Source: Deinandra increscens subsp. villosa (taxonomy: Eukaryota; Streptophyta; Magnoliopsida; Asterales; Asteraceae). From it: a stretch of DNA of 64,000 nt. The translations under genes were made by a program, and so were the position numbers. Where the stretch lies: positions 62,001 through 126,000 of the forward strand of contig JBCNJP010000029.1 in NCBI GenBank assembly GCA_039602395.1. The letters run 5' to 3'. Below the pieces are notes generated by a model. The model was not told where the DNA came from. It made no database searches and worked only from the letters and a program-made list of their open reading frames with translations. Below are positions 11,372 to 22,600 of the stretch, piece after piece; the first letter of the stretch is position 1, and every line of letters begins with the position of its first letter.

Positions 11372-13167
11372 AATGGAATAAATAATAACCTTAGTTATAA
11401 GGAATAACCAATTAACTCAATCTCTATGGTTTGTTGATAATTGAAGAATCTAATCCTACGGTTGAGGGAAACCAAGAATAAAATAAGAGTTCTTTTTGTA
11501 CTGATTTGGTATCCAAGGATATTATAGTAACTTTGGCTCCTCCTGACATCTATCACATCCCTCTCTTGTCCCTGCAATAGATAAAGCAACACTCATATAA
11601 CATTTCCCCAAACATAATCTCTTTAGTTTTCAAGAACATTTAAAAGTGAAATTCAAAGAGTTTTCTCTCGGATAAATCGTGATTTTCATATGCCGTTCAC
11701 GGAATCGCAAAAAGGTTAGTCACCTCTCTAGTGAAACTAGTATGTTATCGACATGGTGGGTGAAGTTGGATCTGCTTCTTCTTTTCAATCGTAGTTAAGG
11801 AGGGTAGCTATCGGGCTCAAGTTTCGTGTCGGTTTCTCCGATGTATAAGGTGGAAGAGTTTTCTGATCTCCTTTTACGGTTTTCCGATGTGCGATGGAGT
11901 GGTGGTTGGTAGCGGCGAACTTGGTTGGTTGTCGGAGGCGGTGGCTGATCCACCTGCGGTGGCCGGATTGATGGTGGTAGTCGCTGATCAGGGGAAGGAT
12001 GTTTATGGTTTGCGGTTGGGATGATATGATGGGCTGGACCAAGTTTTTTGTTGATTTATTTTTTAATTTTTTGATAATACGATTATTGATTGGGTTTGAA
12101 TCAATTATATAATTGTTTGATTACTGGTGGAAAATGGATTATGCTTGAAAACTAAAGATGGCACATTATTATCTTTGGAAACTATTAGTGCACTTTCTTT
12201 ATAATATTTATAATATTTTGCTATTTTCTTGAGAGCAATTATAACATTTGGCATGAGAAAGAGATTAAATCGGTGTTACAAGATATTACATCAGTGTTGT
12301 TACTCTGAATACTACTGTTAACTCCTATAGCATCAGTGTTGCAAAAATATTTACTTAGAAAAGATGGAATGGAATGTCATAAAGGTACTTTAGAAATTTA
12401 TCAAATAATTAAAGTACTACATGGTTTAAAGATCATAACGTAAAAACTTTTAGCGTTGGTGTTACACCCAGAGGACCTTAATGTTAACACATCAAACACT
12501 AGGGTAAAATGTATAGTGAACTAATGAATAAGGTTTATCAGTGTTAAATTTTTTGAATAAGGTATCTTATGTATAGTGCACTGATGAATAAGGTATCTCG
12601 GTGTTAAAATTTATGAATAAGGTATCTCAAAGAACATACATATATTGGACACTACCTTGAACATTAATAGTGATAAAAGATAAAAAAAAATACACTACCT
12701 TGAACATTAAAAAAATAGTAGAGATAAAATTGTCTAAAATGTGCTTCAAATTAAAAATAAATATCACTGGTAAACTAAAAAAAAATTTATTAATAAAAGT
12801 ATTATTATATGATAAATTGTAGCATACGTATTAATGTTAAAATTATTATTAGTGTTAAAAATTATGAATAAGGCACATCGGCTACAATTATTTTTTAGTA
12901 ATCAAAAGTTGTTTATTTTTCTACTTTATTTTTTATATAGGCTAGTTAATTTACTCTTGATACTACATTATTGTTCAAACTTGAATATTACATTTTATTT
13001 AAAAAACAACTGTATTAAGATGACAAAAGAAAAGATGGCAGAGAGTTGCTGAAAATACCAAAATACCCTTTTGTGTAAATATGGGACCTGGACACTTGTA
13101 ATGATTTTAGTGGTGGGTGAGAGTTATTTGGTTAATGCTATAAGGATGGGTTAATATTTGTTCCCAT

Positions 13168-13170
<3 letters not shown>
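11369..13170 (+). mobile_element. (TA)n-bounded element, family E, 1.8 kb
   Basis: The left end starts GGGAATGGAATAAATAATAACC. The reverse complement of the right end starts GGGATGGGAACAAATATTAACC, and similarity extends about 50 bp with gaps. Bases 11780-12050 are GC-rich and gene-like (Gly/Ala/Val codon pattern) against an AT-rich body, but no long ORF is present. Bases 12240-12620 carry repeated ATCAGTGTT and TGAATAAGGTATCT words. No transposase is seen, so the element is non-autonomous. Confidence 0.8.

Positions 13171-13216
<46 letters not shown>
13171..13216. repeat. (TA)n microsatellite
   Basis: About 23 TA units lie between the family E and B elements. Confidence 0.95.
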
Positions 13217-13220
<4 letters not shown>

Positions 13221-13394
13221 TATGTTCAAATAAGAACTTTTTGTTTTGAGAACTTTTAAAAACTAAATCTCAACCACACATTTCAGGGGGACCACTACAA
13301 TTCATGGGAGGGGGAATACATGTAAATAAACTTGTGGCTCAAATTAGTTCTTTTTAGTTCTCAAAACAAATTGCTTCTCAAATGATCCTCTTCC
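13217..13394 (-). mobile_element. (TA)n-bounded MITE, family B, copy 3
   Basis: This 178-bp foldback is in reverse orientation. It starts GGGTTATGTTCAAATAAGAAC and ends TCTCAAATGATCCTCTTCC, with TA tracts on both sides. It shows more divergence between arms than copies 1 and 2. Confidence 0.86.
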
Positions 13395-13422
13395 TATATA
13401 TATATATATATATATATATATA

Positions 13423-13509
13423 GATTTGGGGTAAAATACATCAAGCAAAAAACGCTACATCAATGCGGATTGATCTGGGGCGTCCATCAAGATCATCCAA
13501 CAGCCAGGA

Positions 13510-13511
<2 letters not shown>
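13423..13511. other. short unique insert between two (TA)n tracts (family F)
   Basis: This 89-bp sequence, which contains AATGCGGATTGATCTGGGGC, is bounded by (TA)13 on the left and (TA)19 on the right. No inverted ends are clear. It may be the interior or an end of an otherwise lost element. Confidence 0.5.
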
Positions 13512-13551
<40 letters not shown>

Positions 13552-13554
<3 letters not shown>

Positions 13555-16500
13555 GAAGGGTAGAATGTAAACCATAGTGAGTTGAGAAAACTTTAAAAAC
13601 TCTCTATTGACCCTTGATCATCATGATCCAATGGATGTTATTTTATGTTGCTTTTTCATTTATTTTTAATACCTCAATTACTTGCATATATTCCTTTAAA
13701 GGGCAAGATATGTATTTACCACATTATCAAAGGACACTTTCCTGCACATGTACCTTCACTTTATGTCTTCACCATCCCCCATCAAATCCATCCTAGAACA
13801 CAAGTTATATTTCTCATCTCATCATCCTATTTTCTTGTTCAATACATTTTAAATTTTAATATCATAACTTCTTCATCATATCCTTGTTCATCATATCCCT
13901 ACCACCACTGTCGTTTCCAGATCTAATTCATCGTTTCAAATTAGTCACATAACACCCCCGTCGCAATATCATCGCCACCCACGACCACCATCGCCACTTA
14001 CCACCACCGTTGCGTTCTCAAATTAGTCTACGGAGAAGCTCGATTAGGCGTCAGAGAAGATGACTTTTATCGCCAATGCTCATCTGTGCGGTTGCGTCGA
14101 AGAACATGACTTTTATCGCCGCTACTCCTCGTAGAGGTATGAAACTTGATCTTTTTTATGCTATGACCCTTTAAAATTCATTTATCGGGGTAGTTCAACT
14201 AGAGATTAAGAAGAGAAACAACTTATCGTAAGTTAAGTTTTTTTTTCCGGCAATGGCTAGCAAGCAGCGGCGCTACAAAATAAGAAAGGGTTTTGAGGTT
14301 TTCTAATCGAAAGAGAAGCAACATTAAATGAGATGTTGATATGAGCTGTTAACTATTTTTTATTTTTCTTTTAAAATTGCTTTTAGGTTTTTCATATTTA
14401 AGTAGAACTAAGTTTTACTTTAATTATTTTTCATTAAAATAAGAAGTAAATTATGATAGCTTGCAAGCAATGACAGTAGTGTTTTTTTTTTTAACTATTT
14501 TAATTTAAACTAATAATCCTAAAAAATTGTATTTCATTGTCCTTTTGTTTGTTTATAGTTCTACCTATTAATACTTGATTAATAAAAAACTAATAAACAC
14601 TAGTAACTAGTAGATGTAAAAAAAATTGTCATTGACACTAGTAACTATTTATTTTGTTTAGTCATATTCCTTATTTACTTACGTAACATCTAATTTATTA
14701 ACATATGTAACAACCTGATATATAGTGTACTTATTCTTTATGGGCAGGAACGAAAACTTTGATTATGAGTTTAGTACTAATGGGATGAAGAAAAGGGTAC
14801 AATTGAAGTCTCTGCGAAAAAATATGTTGCTGCAATCCTACTGTCCGAAGTTAACATGTTTAAGTCCAAAATCATCTCCTCGTTATGATTTGTCACTGGA
14901 TTGTTTGTTAGAAACTGTTATTTTGAAGGACAAGAAAGCTTGTTTTGTTGTTATGCTGTTTTGTGTATGTTAAACGTAGGATTGTATGTCCTCAGTGTTT
15001 AATGTGTATGGCTAAGACTACCCTCTATCCTACATCTTTTTTAATATATAAAGTTTTTGAATGTCTAGTTTTGCTTGTAGAATATTTGACTACATGATTT
15101 ATCTCAAAATGTGTTACACATGTTACTTAGTATGTTACATATGTTTTAAAACATATGTTTTCATCCATAAATTTTAAACAACATATGTTATAACATTCTA
15201 TAATAACATATTTAATAAAATTTTGCACATGTTACATGTTATTCATTTTACATAACTCAGATGTTACTCGTGTTACATATCACACCTCTAACTTATGTAA
15301 CCAATAACATATGTTACTAAACACTACATCCCTTTTCTTTTCTTTTTTTTTCAAAAATATGTTACATATGCAACAAAAAAGTATCCATTTCATAAGTTTT
15401 TTTTTTTCACATTATACCTAATATCTTACACACATTGAAAACACATTTTACATACATATTTCTTAAACAATACATGTGTAACTACAAAATCTCTTACACA
15501 TGTTACACCCAATAAATTTTTACACATGTTACAAGTTACTAATGTTAAATATCACATTTTTTACTTATATAATCATTAACATATGTAACTCAACAATACA
15601 TTCCTTATTTGGTTATTTTTAAAATTATGTTACGTATGCAACAAAAAATTACATGTTTCACAATCTGTTTAATTACACATGTTACGTAATATGGTACAGA
15701 TGTTCAAAACATACTTTTCATCCATAAATCTTAAACAATACATGTGTCACTACAGAACCGGTTAGACATGTTACAACCTTATATAATAACATATTTAATA
15801 AAGGTTGTTACGTATATAATAACAGAACCTGTTACACATGTTACAACCTCATATAATAACATATTTTGACACACATGTTACAACCTTATATAATAACCAA
15901 TAACTACACAATCTGCTACACATATTACACCCTTATATAATAAAATATTTAATATAATTTTAATCATCTCCTCATTATGATTTGTTACTGGATTGTTTGT
16001 TAGAAATTGTTATTTTTACGTATGTTTCATGCTTGAATAAATGTGACTAAACATTTTGGAGATCTAGAAAAATGTATATCTAAACAATGATGTTACATAT
16101 GTGACTAAACAATAACACATCTTTTAAATATATAACCTAACTGAAACCTGAAACGTTTTATATTAAAGAGAATATAACTATTTTGAAACGTTTTATATAT
16201 GTGACTAGTTATTTTATTAGAAAAAGTCGACACTTTTACTCTTTTGAAAATTTTTGTTTTGATATTAGAATTTGTTTTTTTTATATTTTAAAAAATACCT
16301 TTTTATATGAAAAGTTTTTCTTACTTTTATAAAACACGCATGTTTAATATTTGATTTGTGATAATCAATGATTGGAAAATTAATTTTTAATAAAATAAAA
16401 TAGGATGTTAATTAACAAGAAGAATAAAGAATATAAGAAGAGAAGAGAGATGATAGAGAGAAAAGGTGTCATGGAGGAGAGAGGAGATAGATAAAAAAAA

Positions 16501-16727
16501 GTGTTATAGAGGAGAGATGAGAGAGAGAGATAAAAGGTTGCAGAAAGTTGATGGGTACTATGACATTGATCAGGGAATTGACAACATGGTGGAAAGTCTT
16601 TTGCTTAGCAATTGACCATATTACCCTTGTCATGAGATACTCAAATGCTTACGTGGATTAACCCTAGCCCTTTGATGGGTTTTGAAAGTTTTCACAAGTG
16701 GGAGTGGTTTTCCATGTAACCATGCCC
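13552..16727 (+). mobile_element. (TA)n-bounded element, family C-related, 3.2 kb (family H)
   Basis: The left end GAGGAAGGGTAGAATG continues into AACCATAGTGAGTTGAGAAAA. The reverse complement of the right end reads GGGCATGGTTACATGGAAAA and then ACCACTCCCACTTGTGAAAA, giving an imperfect inverted repeat of about 50 bp related to the family C ends. Bases 13900-14300 are GC-richer and gene-like. Bases 15100-16140 carry dozens of degenerate GTTACA(C/T)ATGTTAC words. Bases 16440-16530 are a GA-rich tract. No transposase motif was found. It may be the larger parent-type of the C foldbacks. Confidence 0.72.
15100..16140. repeat. degenerate palindromic GTTACAyATGTTAC array
   Basis: The words TGTTACACATGTTAC, GTTACATATG and TATAATAACATATTTAATA recur irregularly through about 1 kb in both orientations. 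Related GTTACATATGTAAC palindromes occur in the family C and D elements. Confidence 0.8.
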
Positions 16728-16740
16728 TATATATATATAT

Positions 16741-18126
16741 GAGTTAATTACATTTTGCGTCCCTGTGGTTTGCGAGTTTTTGCCACCTGAGTACAAATTC
16801 CAAATTATTAACAAAAATATATCTGTGGTTTGCATTTTGTTGCCATCTGAGTCCCTCGGACTAACGGGGTTAAAATTTCCTGTTAACTATAAGGGCATAT
16901 TAGACATTTCGTACATAAGAGGTCATTTATGTAACTTTATATGTTATTAAAAAGACAAGGACTGATTTTGTAATTAACCTAAACAACTAAAGTTTAAAAT
17001 GATATAAAAAACATCACCATTCAATCCATTCTGATGGCCAACAGTACCACCATCAATACTTGAATCGACCATCACCTTAAATCCGACGAACCACCGCCAC
17101 CAACGCCGCATGAAACACCTTCGGCAGCCCCTTATCCGGCAACCTCTTACACCCAACCCCAAATTCGGCAGCCGCCCTTCGTCAAACTATTGATTGGCAT
17201 AAACCCAAGGACCAACCCCCCTCCCCACACCGAAACCAACAATTAACATAAACGCGCCCTCGCTGCCGACATCCACCACCGTCGTCGGTCTGTGGTTTGA
17301 CCCCTAAACCAGTCGTCATTGTTTCGCCGGCCACGACCCCCAAACCAGTCGTCGTCGGTCAGTGCTTTTACCCCAAACCAGTCGTCGTTATTTCGCCGTA
17401 GGTCCAATCGACCATTCCCGCCGAAAACAGTCGGAAATTCGCCACACATACATCATCTAAAACCCCCAATTTCTCAATTCCATCTCCACCCTATAAATTT
17501 TCACTAAATAAATGAATATGTTAAATTTTCATAAATTTCTTGGCAAAATCAACAAATGGCGGTGGTCGATTAAGATGAAGTTCATCATCGTTTTCATGAA
17601 TACCGTTGTATTCCGCCGGAGGTGTCGGCTAACATGAATACCGCCATCATCGGTAATCGCGACCTTGGTGGTCGTAAGCCCTAGATCCGTTCCTGTTTCT
17701 GGTTACACCGCATCTGAGGGGATGGAGATGAAGTTCATCATCGTAAATAGCAGAGAGGAAGTGTGTCGCCGTTTAGAGTAAGAGATGACCGTCGCCGTGA
17801 ATATCGCCGGAGATTGGCCGGAGGTCGGCCTCTTCCTTCTCATCGGTCTCATATATGTGTTTGTTGGGGTTTTAAAAAATAAAATTGGGATATTTTATTT
17901 ATTTATTGATTAAAATAGTTCTTGATCTTAGTTATTTTACAGAACTGGTCCCTCTTGTGTAAATGGACTTAAATACCCTTTCACTTAACAGAAAAGCTAG
18001 CCCCCGTTAGTCTCAAGGACTCAGATGGCAACAAAATGCAAACAATGGGATATATTTGTTAATAATTTGGAATTTGTACTCAGGTGGCAAAAACCCGCAA
18101 ACCACGGGGACGCAAAATGTAATTAA

Positions 18127-18129
<3 letters not shown>
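16741..18129. mobile_element. (TA)n-bounded MULE-like element with long TIRs (family G)
   Basis: The terminal inverted repeats are about 128 bp (16741-16868 and 18003-18129) and well over 90% identical by eye. Both begin GAGTTAATTACATTTTGCGT when read inward. Long TIRs of this kind are typical of Mutator-like elements. (TA)n lies at the left edge and (CT)n then (TA)n at the right. The interior 17020-17860 is GC-rich and gene-like (runs of ACCACCGTCGTCGG type) but has no intact frame, so it could be captured host sequence. No MULE transposase is visible. Confidence 0.85.

Positions 18130-18176
<47 letters not shown>
18130..18176. repeat. (CT)n-(TA)n compound microsatellite
   Basis: About 6 CT units are followed by about 18 TA units next to the right end of the long-TIR element. 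Confidence 0.95.
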
Positions 18177-18179
<3 letters not shown>

Positions 18180-18248
18180 TTCACTTTTGACACTCTTTAA
18201 GAAAAAAATATAGATAGTTTTTGAACAACAAACCAATACATATATAGT

Positions 18249-18484
18249 CAGTGGCGGATCTACCCACAGCCTAGGGGTAGCGTCCGCTACCCCTAAATTT
18301 TTACTGCGATGTGTAATTTTTTTGGTTTTCGGTATTTCGTTACCCCTCAAACGAATTTTTCGCTACCCCGGAAAATATTTTACGCTACCCCTCGAAGAAA
18401 TTTTATGGTTTTTATTTAAATCTTGACTTGAAAATCGAAGAAATTTTACGCTACCCCTGAATTTTTCTTCTAAATCCGCCCCTG
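18249..18484. mobile_element. hAT-type MITE with 8-bp target duplication
   Basis: The element starts CAGTGGCGGATCTA and ends TAAATCCGCCCCTG, which are inverted ends of hAT type (CAGKGGCGGAT). Exact 8-bp direct repeats TATATAGT flank it (18241-18248 and 18485-18492). The 236-bp interior repeats the word CGCTACCCCT. It has no coding capacity. Confidence 0.92.
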
Positions 18485-18545
18485 TATATAGTGTTTATAT
18501 ATATTATATATAGTATAGATATAGGTACGTACGTACGTATATGTA

Positions 18546-18864
18546 TATGTACACATACTCGAGAAAATTAAAGAGATGGGATGATGAGCCTCTGGTGGCC
18601 GGTCACATACTCGAATGGTTTTCCACAAGACTTAGGGTTATCTTCATCTATCCTAATTACTATACATTCTTGTGTGGCCATTATGCATGGTTTTATCGTG
18701 AACCAATCTCATGATCTCATCCACCGGTCATTATTGCACCACCACTTCTTTCATGGATTGAATTCTGTTCCTTAGATGCACCTTGCCATATTTATCATAC
18801 GACACTATATATACCCACAAAGCAATGTCCCAAAAAGCAACTCATTTCAAAACCAAATAGTAGA
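18546..18864 (+). promoter_or_regulatory. promoter and 5' UTR of a plastid-protein gene
   Basis: A TATA box, CTATATATACCC, lies near 18806-18817, about 50 bases before the ATG at 18865. Upstream, GTGTGGCCATTATG near 18671 resembles the box II element of rbcS promoters. TTATCAT near 18793 is an inverted I-box core (GATAA). The leader is A-rich and free of ATG close to the start, as in highly expressed photosynthesis genes. Confidence 0.55.
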
Positions 18865-18943
18865 ATGGCTTCACTGTCCTCTTCTACCATGGCCACCGGA
18901 GCCATCCCTACTCAAGCCACCATGGTGGCTTCATTTAGCGGTC
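18865..18943 (+). CDS. 5' end of a plastid-targeted protein gene, probably RuBisCO small subunit, cut by the gap
   Basis: The ATG at 18865 opens 26 codons before the gap. They are Ser/Thr/Ala-rich, lack acidic residues and contain the segment QATMVASFSG. RbcS transit peptides of dicots carry a very similar QATMVAPF-(T/N)GLKS block, so rbcS is the best reading. Other small photosystem proteins with like transit peptides are possible. If correct, the mature protein would be imported into the chloroplast and join the RuBisCO holoenzyme. No mature-protein sequence is visible. Beyond the gap the sequence is a retrotransposon LTR, so the gene may be complete inside the gap or truncated. Confidence 0.55.
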
Positions 18944-19443
18944 NNNNNNNNNNNNNNNNNNNNNNNNNNNNNNNNNNNNNNNNNNNNNNNNNNNNNNNNN
19001 NNNNNNNNNNNNNNNNNNNNNNNNNNNNNNNNNNNNNNNNNNNNNNNNNNNNNNNNNNNNNNNNNNNNNNNNNNNNNNNNNNNNNNNNNNNNNNNNNNNN
19101 NNNNNNNNNNNNNNNNNNNNNNNNNNNNNNNNNNNNNNNNNNNNNNNNNNNNNNNNNNNNNNNNNNNNNNNNNNNNNNNNNNNNNNNNNNNNNNNNNNNN
19201 NNNNNNNNNNNNNNNNNNNNNNNNNNNNNNNNNNNNNNNNNNNNNNNNNNNNNNNNNNNNNNNNNNNNNNNNNNNNNNNNNNNNNNNNNNNNNNNNNNNN
19301 NNNNNNNNNNNNNNNNNNNNNNNNNNNNNNNNNNNNNNNNNNNNNNNNNNNNNNNNNNNNNNNNNNNNNNNNNNNNNNNNNNNNNNNNNNNNNNNNNNNN
19401 NNNNNNNNNNNNNNNNNNNNNNNNNNNNNNNNNNNNNNNNNNN
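18944..19443. other. assembly gap (500 N)
   Basis: Exactly 500 N, the usual placeholder for a gap of unknown size. It hides the rest of the rbcS-like gene, the left flank and most of the 5' LTR of the following copia element. Confidence 1.
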
Positions 19444-19511
19444 ATTTCTTTTCGTTCTTTTTGTGTTTACTTTATCAACAAGTAAAGATCAAGATCCATA
19501 CCAAGTTAACA
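19444..19511 (+). repeat. 5' LTR, last 68 bases
   Basis: It matches 23139-23206 without a visible difference and ends GTTAACA. The remainder is in the gap. Confidence 0.95.
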
Positions 19512-19513
19512 AC

Positions 19514-19525
19514 TGGTATCAGAGC
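19514..19525 (+). other. primer binding site (tRNA-iMet)
   Basis: TGGTATCAGAGC, two bases after the LTR end, is complementary to the 3' end of initiator methionine tRNA and primes minus-strand DNA synthesis. Confidence 0.95.
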
Positions 19526-19624
19526 GGGTTCGAGAATCTTAGGGCCGAAGAAAAGTGCTCTCGGTCGAAGTCTGTAGTTGCCGATCAGAGAGGAAGTCGA
19601 AGGAAGCCGGGAGAAAGAACCATC

Positions 19625-22600
19625 ATGGCCGAATTCCAGGTTGTAGGAGGGATCAAGAAACTGAATCAATCAAACTACAAGACCTGGGCAACCTGTATTA
19701 AATCTTATTTGCAGGGGCAGGACTTGTGGCAAGTGGTGAACGGCAACGATACGAGGTTACCCACAAACGATATCAATGGAGCAATCGGGAAGTGGCAGGT
19801 GAAGGCGGGTCGAGCTATGTTCATCATAAAGACGACGATTGAAGAAGATGTTCTTGATCACATCCAAGAACTTGAATATCCCAAACAAGCTTGGGACACA
19901 CTCGAAGCCTTGTTTTCCAAGAAAAACGATGCGCGTCTACAACTTCTTGAAGGTGAATTAATGTCAACCCCTCAAGGAGACTTACCCATCTCACAATACT
20001 TCAGAAAAATCAAAAATATATGTCGTGAGATAGGGGACCTGGATGCACCATCCAAGATAAACGAGGCTCGAATGAAGCGGATCATTATACATGGTCTACG
20101 GCCTGAGTATAGGAGCTTCGTCACTGCAATACAAGGCTGGGCGAATCAGCCTTCATTAACAGAGTTTGAAAACCTTCTTGCAGGTCAGGAGGCTTTGGCG
20201 AAACAGTTAGCCGGCGTCGCAGTCAAGGGCGATACTGAAGCTCTTTATGTCGAGAAAATCAAGGATAAAGCCAAACCAAAAGGCAATAATCGGAACTATG
20301 ACAAAGAAAAGAAAGGGAAGTGGGAGAAGAAAAAGAACCCAGAAAAGGAAGGAAAGCAAGATGACAAGAAACCACACTACAACGGAAAAAGGTTTCCGTA
20401 TCGGTGCAACAACTGTGGACGCAAAGGTCACATGGCCAAAGACTGCAGATCAAAGAAGCAAGACGAAGGAAACAGTGCTGAAATCGAAGAGGCCGGATGG
20501 GATGCAGAAGCCTATGAAGTCCACGAAGAGGAAGTACAAGCCTTAACCGTGTCGGTGGAACCAAAGTCAAACAATCTAGATGAATGGATAGTGGATTCCG
20601 GGTGCTCCAACCATCTCACTGGAGATAAATCGAAACTCTCTAAGCCCAAGGAGTATGGTGGGAGCCGAGTGGTGGTAATCGCCGATAATTCTCGACATCA
20701 AATATCAAGTATAGGAAGTGTTCTATTCCCAAACTCAAAAGGAAGGGCTGGTTTAACTTTGGACAATGTTTATCATGTACCTGGCGTAAAGAAGAATCTG
20801 ATCTCAGTTCCACAAATTACAGAAACCGGAAAATACGTCTTATTTGGACCGAATGAGGTGAAGATATTTGATAAATTTGAAACTAGTTCTAATCCTATCT
20901 TGCAGGGAAAACGTAAAGAAACGGTGTATGTGCTATCCGCTGAATCTGCTTATGTTGAGAAGACGAGGAATCAAACTAGTATTGATTTGTGGCACCTACG
21001 GCTAGGCCACGTTGCTTATGATAAGCTTGATATTATGGCGAGAAAAGAAACAGTAAGGGGTCTTCCAAAACTAGAGGCATCTAAAAATATTGTTTGTGCA
21101 GGATGTCAGTTTGGCAAGGCTCACCAATTAGAGTTCGAACGATCAAATCAAAAGACCAAAGGACCTCTCGAGCTAGTTCATACCGATGTTTTTGGACCCG
21201 TGAAACAGAAATCTCTCGGCGGAATGGAGTTCATGGTTACATTCATAGATGATTTTTCGAGGTTTGTATGGGTATCATTTATGAAGAACAAGTCAGAAGC
21301 ATTGGTCAAGTTTAAAGATTTCAAACAAGAAGCCGAGCGAGTAACTGGGTCTAAAATCAAGATGCTACGATCGGATAATGGAGGTGAGTACACGTCACAA
21401 GAGTTTAACCAATTCCTGAAGGACTCTAAAATTGGAAGGCAGCTAACATGCCCAAATACTCCGCAACAGAATGGCGTGTCGGAACGTAAAAACCGACATT
21501 TAGCTGAAGTATGCAGAAGCATGTCACATGACAAGAATGTTCCGGGTCGCTTCTGGGCTGAATCAATGGCCACAGCAGCATATGTAATCAATAGATTACC
21601 ACAACAAGGGTTGGATTACAAAACTCCTTTCGAGCTACTGTTTCAAACCAAGCCAAGTGTGAGTTATTTTAGGGTGTTTGGGTGCATATGCTATGTATTC
21701 ATACCAAACCACCTGAGACATAAACTCGAAAAGAAGGCGATTAGATGTATTTTCGTTGGATATGATTCACAACGAAAAGGTTGGAAGTGTTGTGACCCGG
21801 ATACCGGTCGCTGTTATGTATCTCGACATGTTGTATTTGACGAGCAATCTTCTTGGTGGTCATCAAACCAAGAACCACTTCCAGATTCTGATGAATTAAA
21901 GGAAGAACTTGAGGTTACAAAAGTTAAATTTAATTTGGCTAATTATGAAGAAATTGAGCAGCTTAAAAAGAATTTGAGTATAAGATTCAAAATTAAAGAC
22001 TTAGGAGATTTGAGTCACTTCTTGGGTCTAGAAGTAGAACATCGAGAATCGGGTCTGTTACTTCACCAAAAGAAATATGCAAGTGAACTCTTATTTAGGT
22101 TTAAGATGATGGATTCTAAACCATCTCATACCCCAACTGATGTTAATATGAAGCTTCGTGCAGAAGAAGGAGCAGAACTCCAAGATGCTACCGAGTACCG
22201 ACGACTAGTAGGTAGTTTAATATATCTAACCTTAACTCGACCAGACCTTGCTTTTTCAGTGGGAGTTTTAAGTCGGTTCATGCAGAAACCAAGGAAACCA
22301 CATATGTATGCAGCAAGACGAGTGCTACGGTATGTGAAGGACACATTTGATTACGGGATCGAGTTTAAGAGGGAGACTAATATCAAGCTTAAAGGTTTTT
22401 GTGACGCTGATTATGCCGGGGATCTAAACGAAAGGCGTTCAACAACCGGATATGTTTTCTTTATCGGAGGAAGTCCGGTGTCGTGGTGTAGTAAAAGGCA
22501 GCCTACGGTGTCGCTCTCGACCACCGAAGCCGAGTATAGGGCTGCTGCGGTAGCAGCTCAGGAACTTGTCTGGTTGAAGAGGCTAATGGAAGACTTGAAC

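Noticed and set aside
11785..12042. Possible gene in element E
   Set aside because: Short frame on one strand in a GC-rich insert, no recognisable motif. Described only as gene-like sequence.
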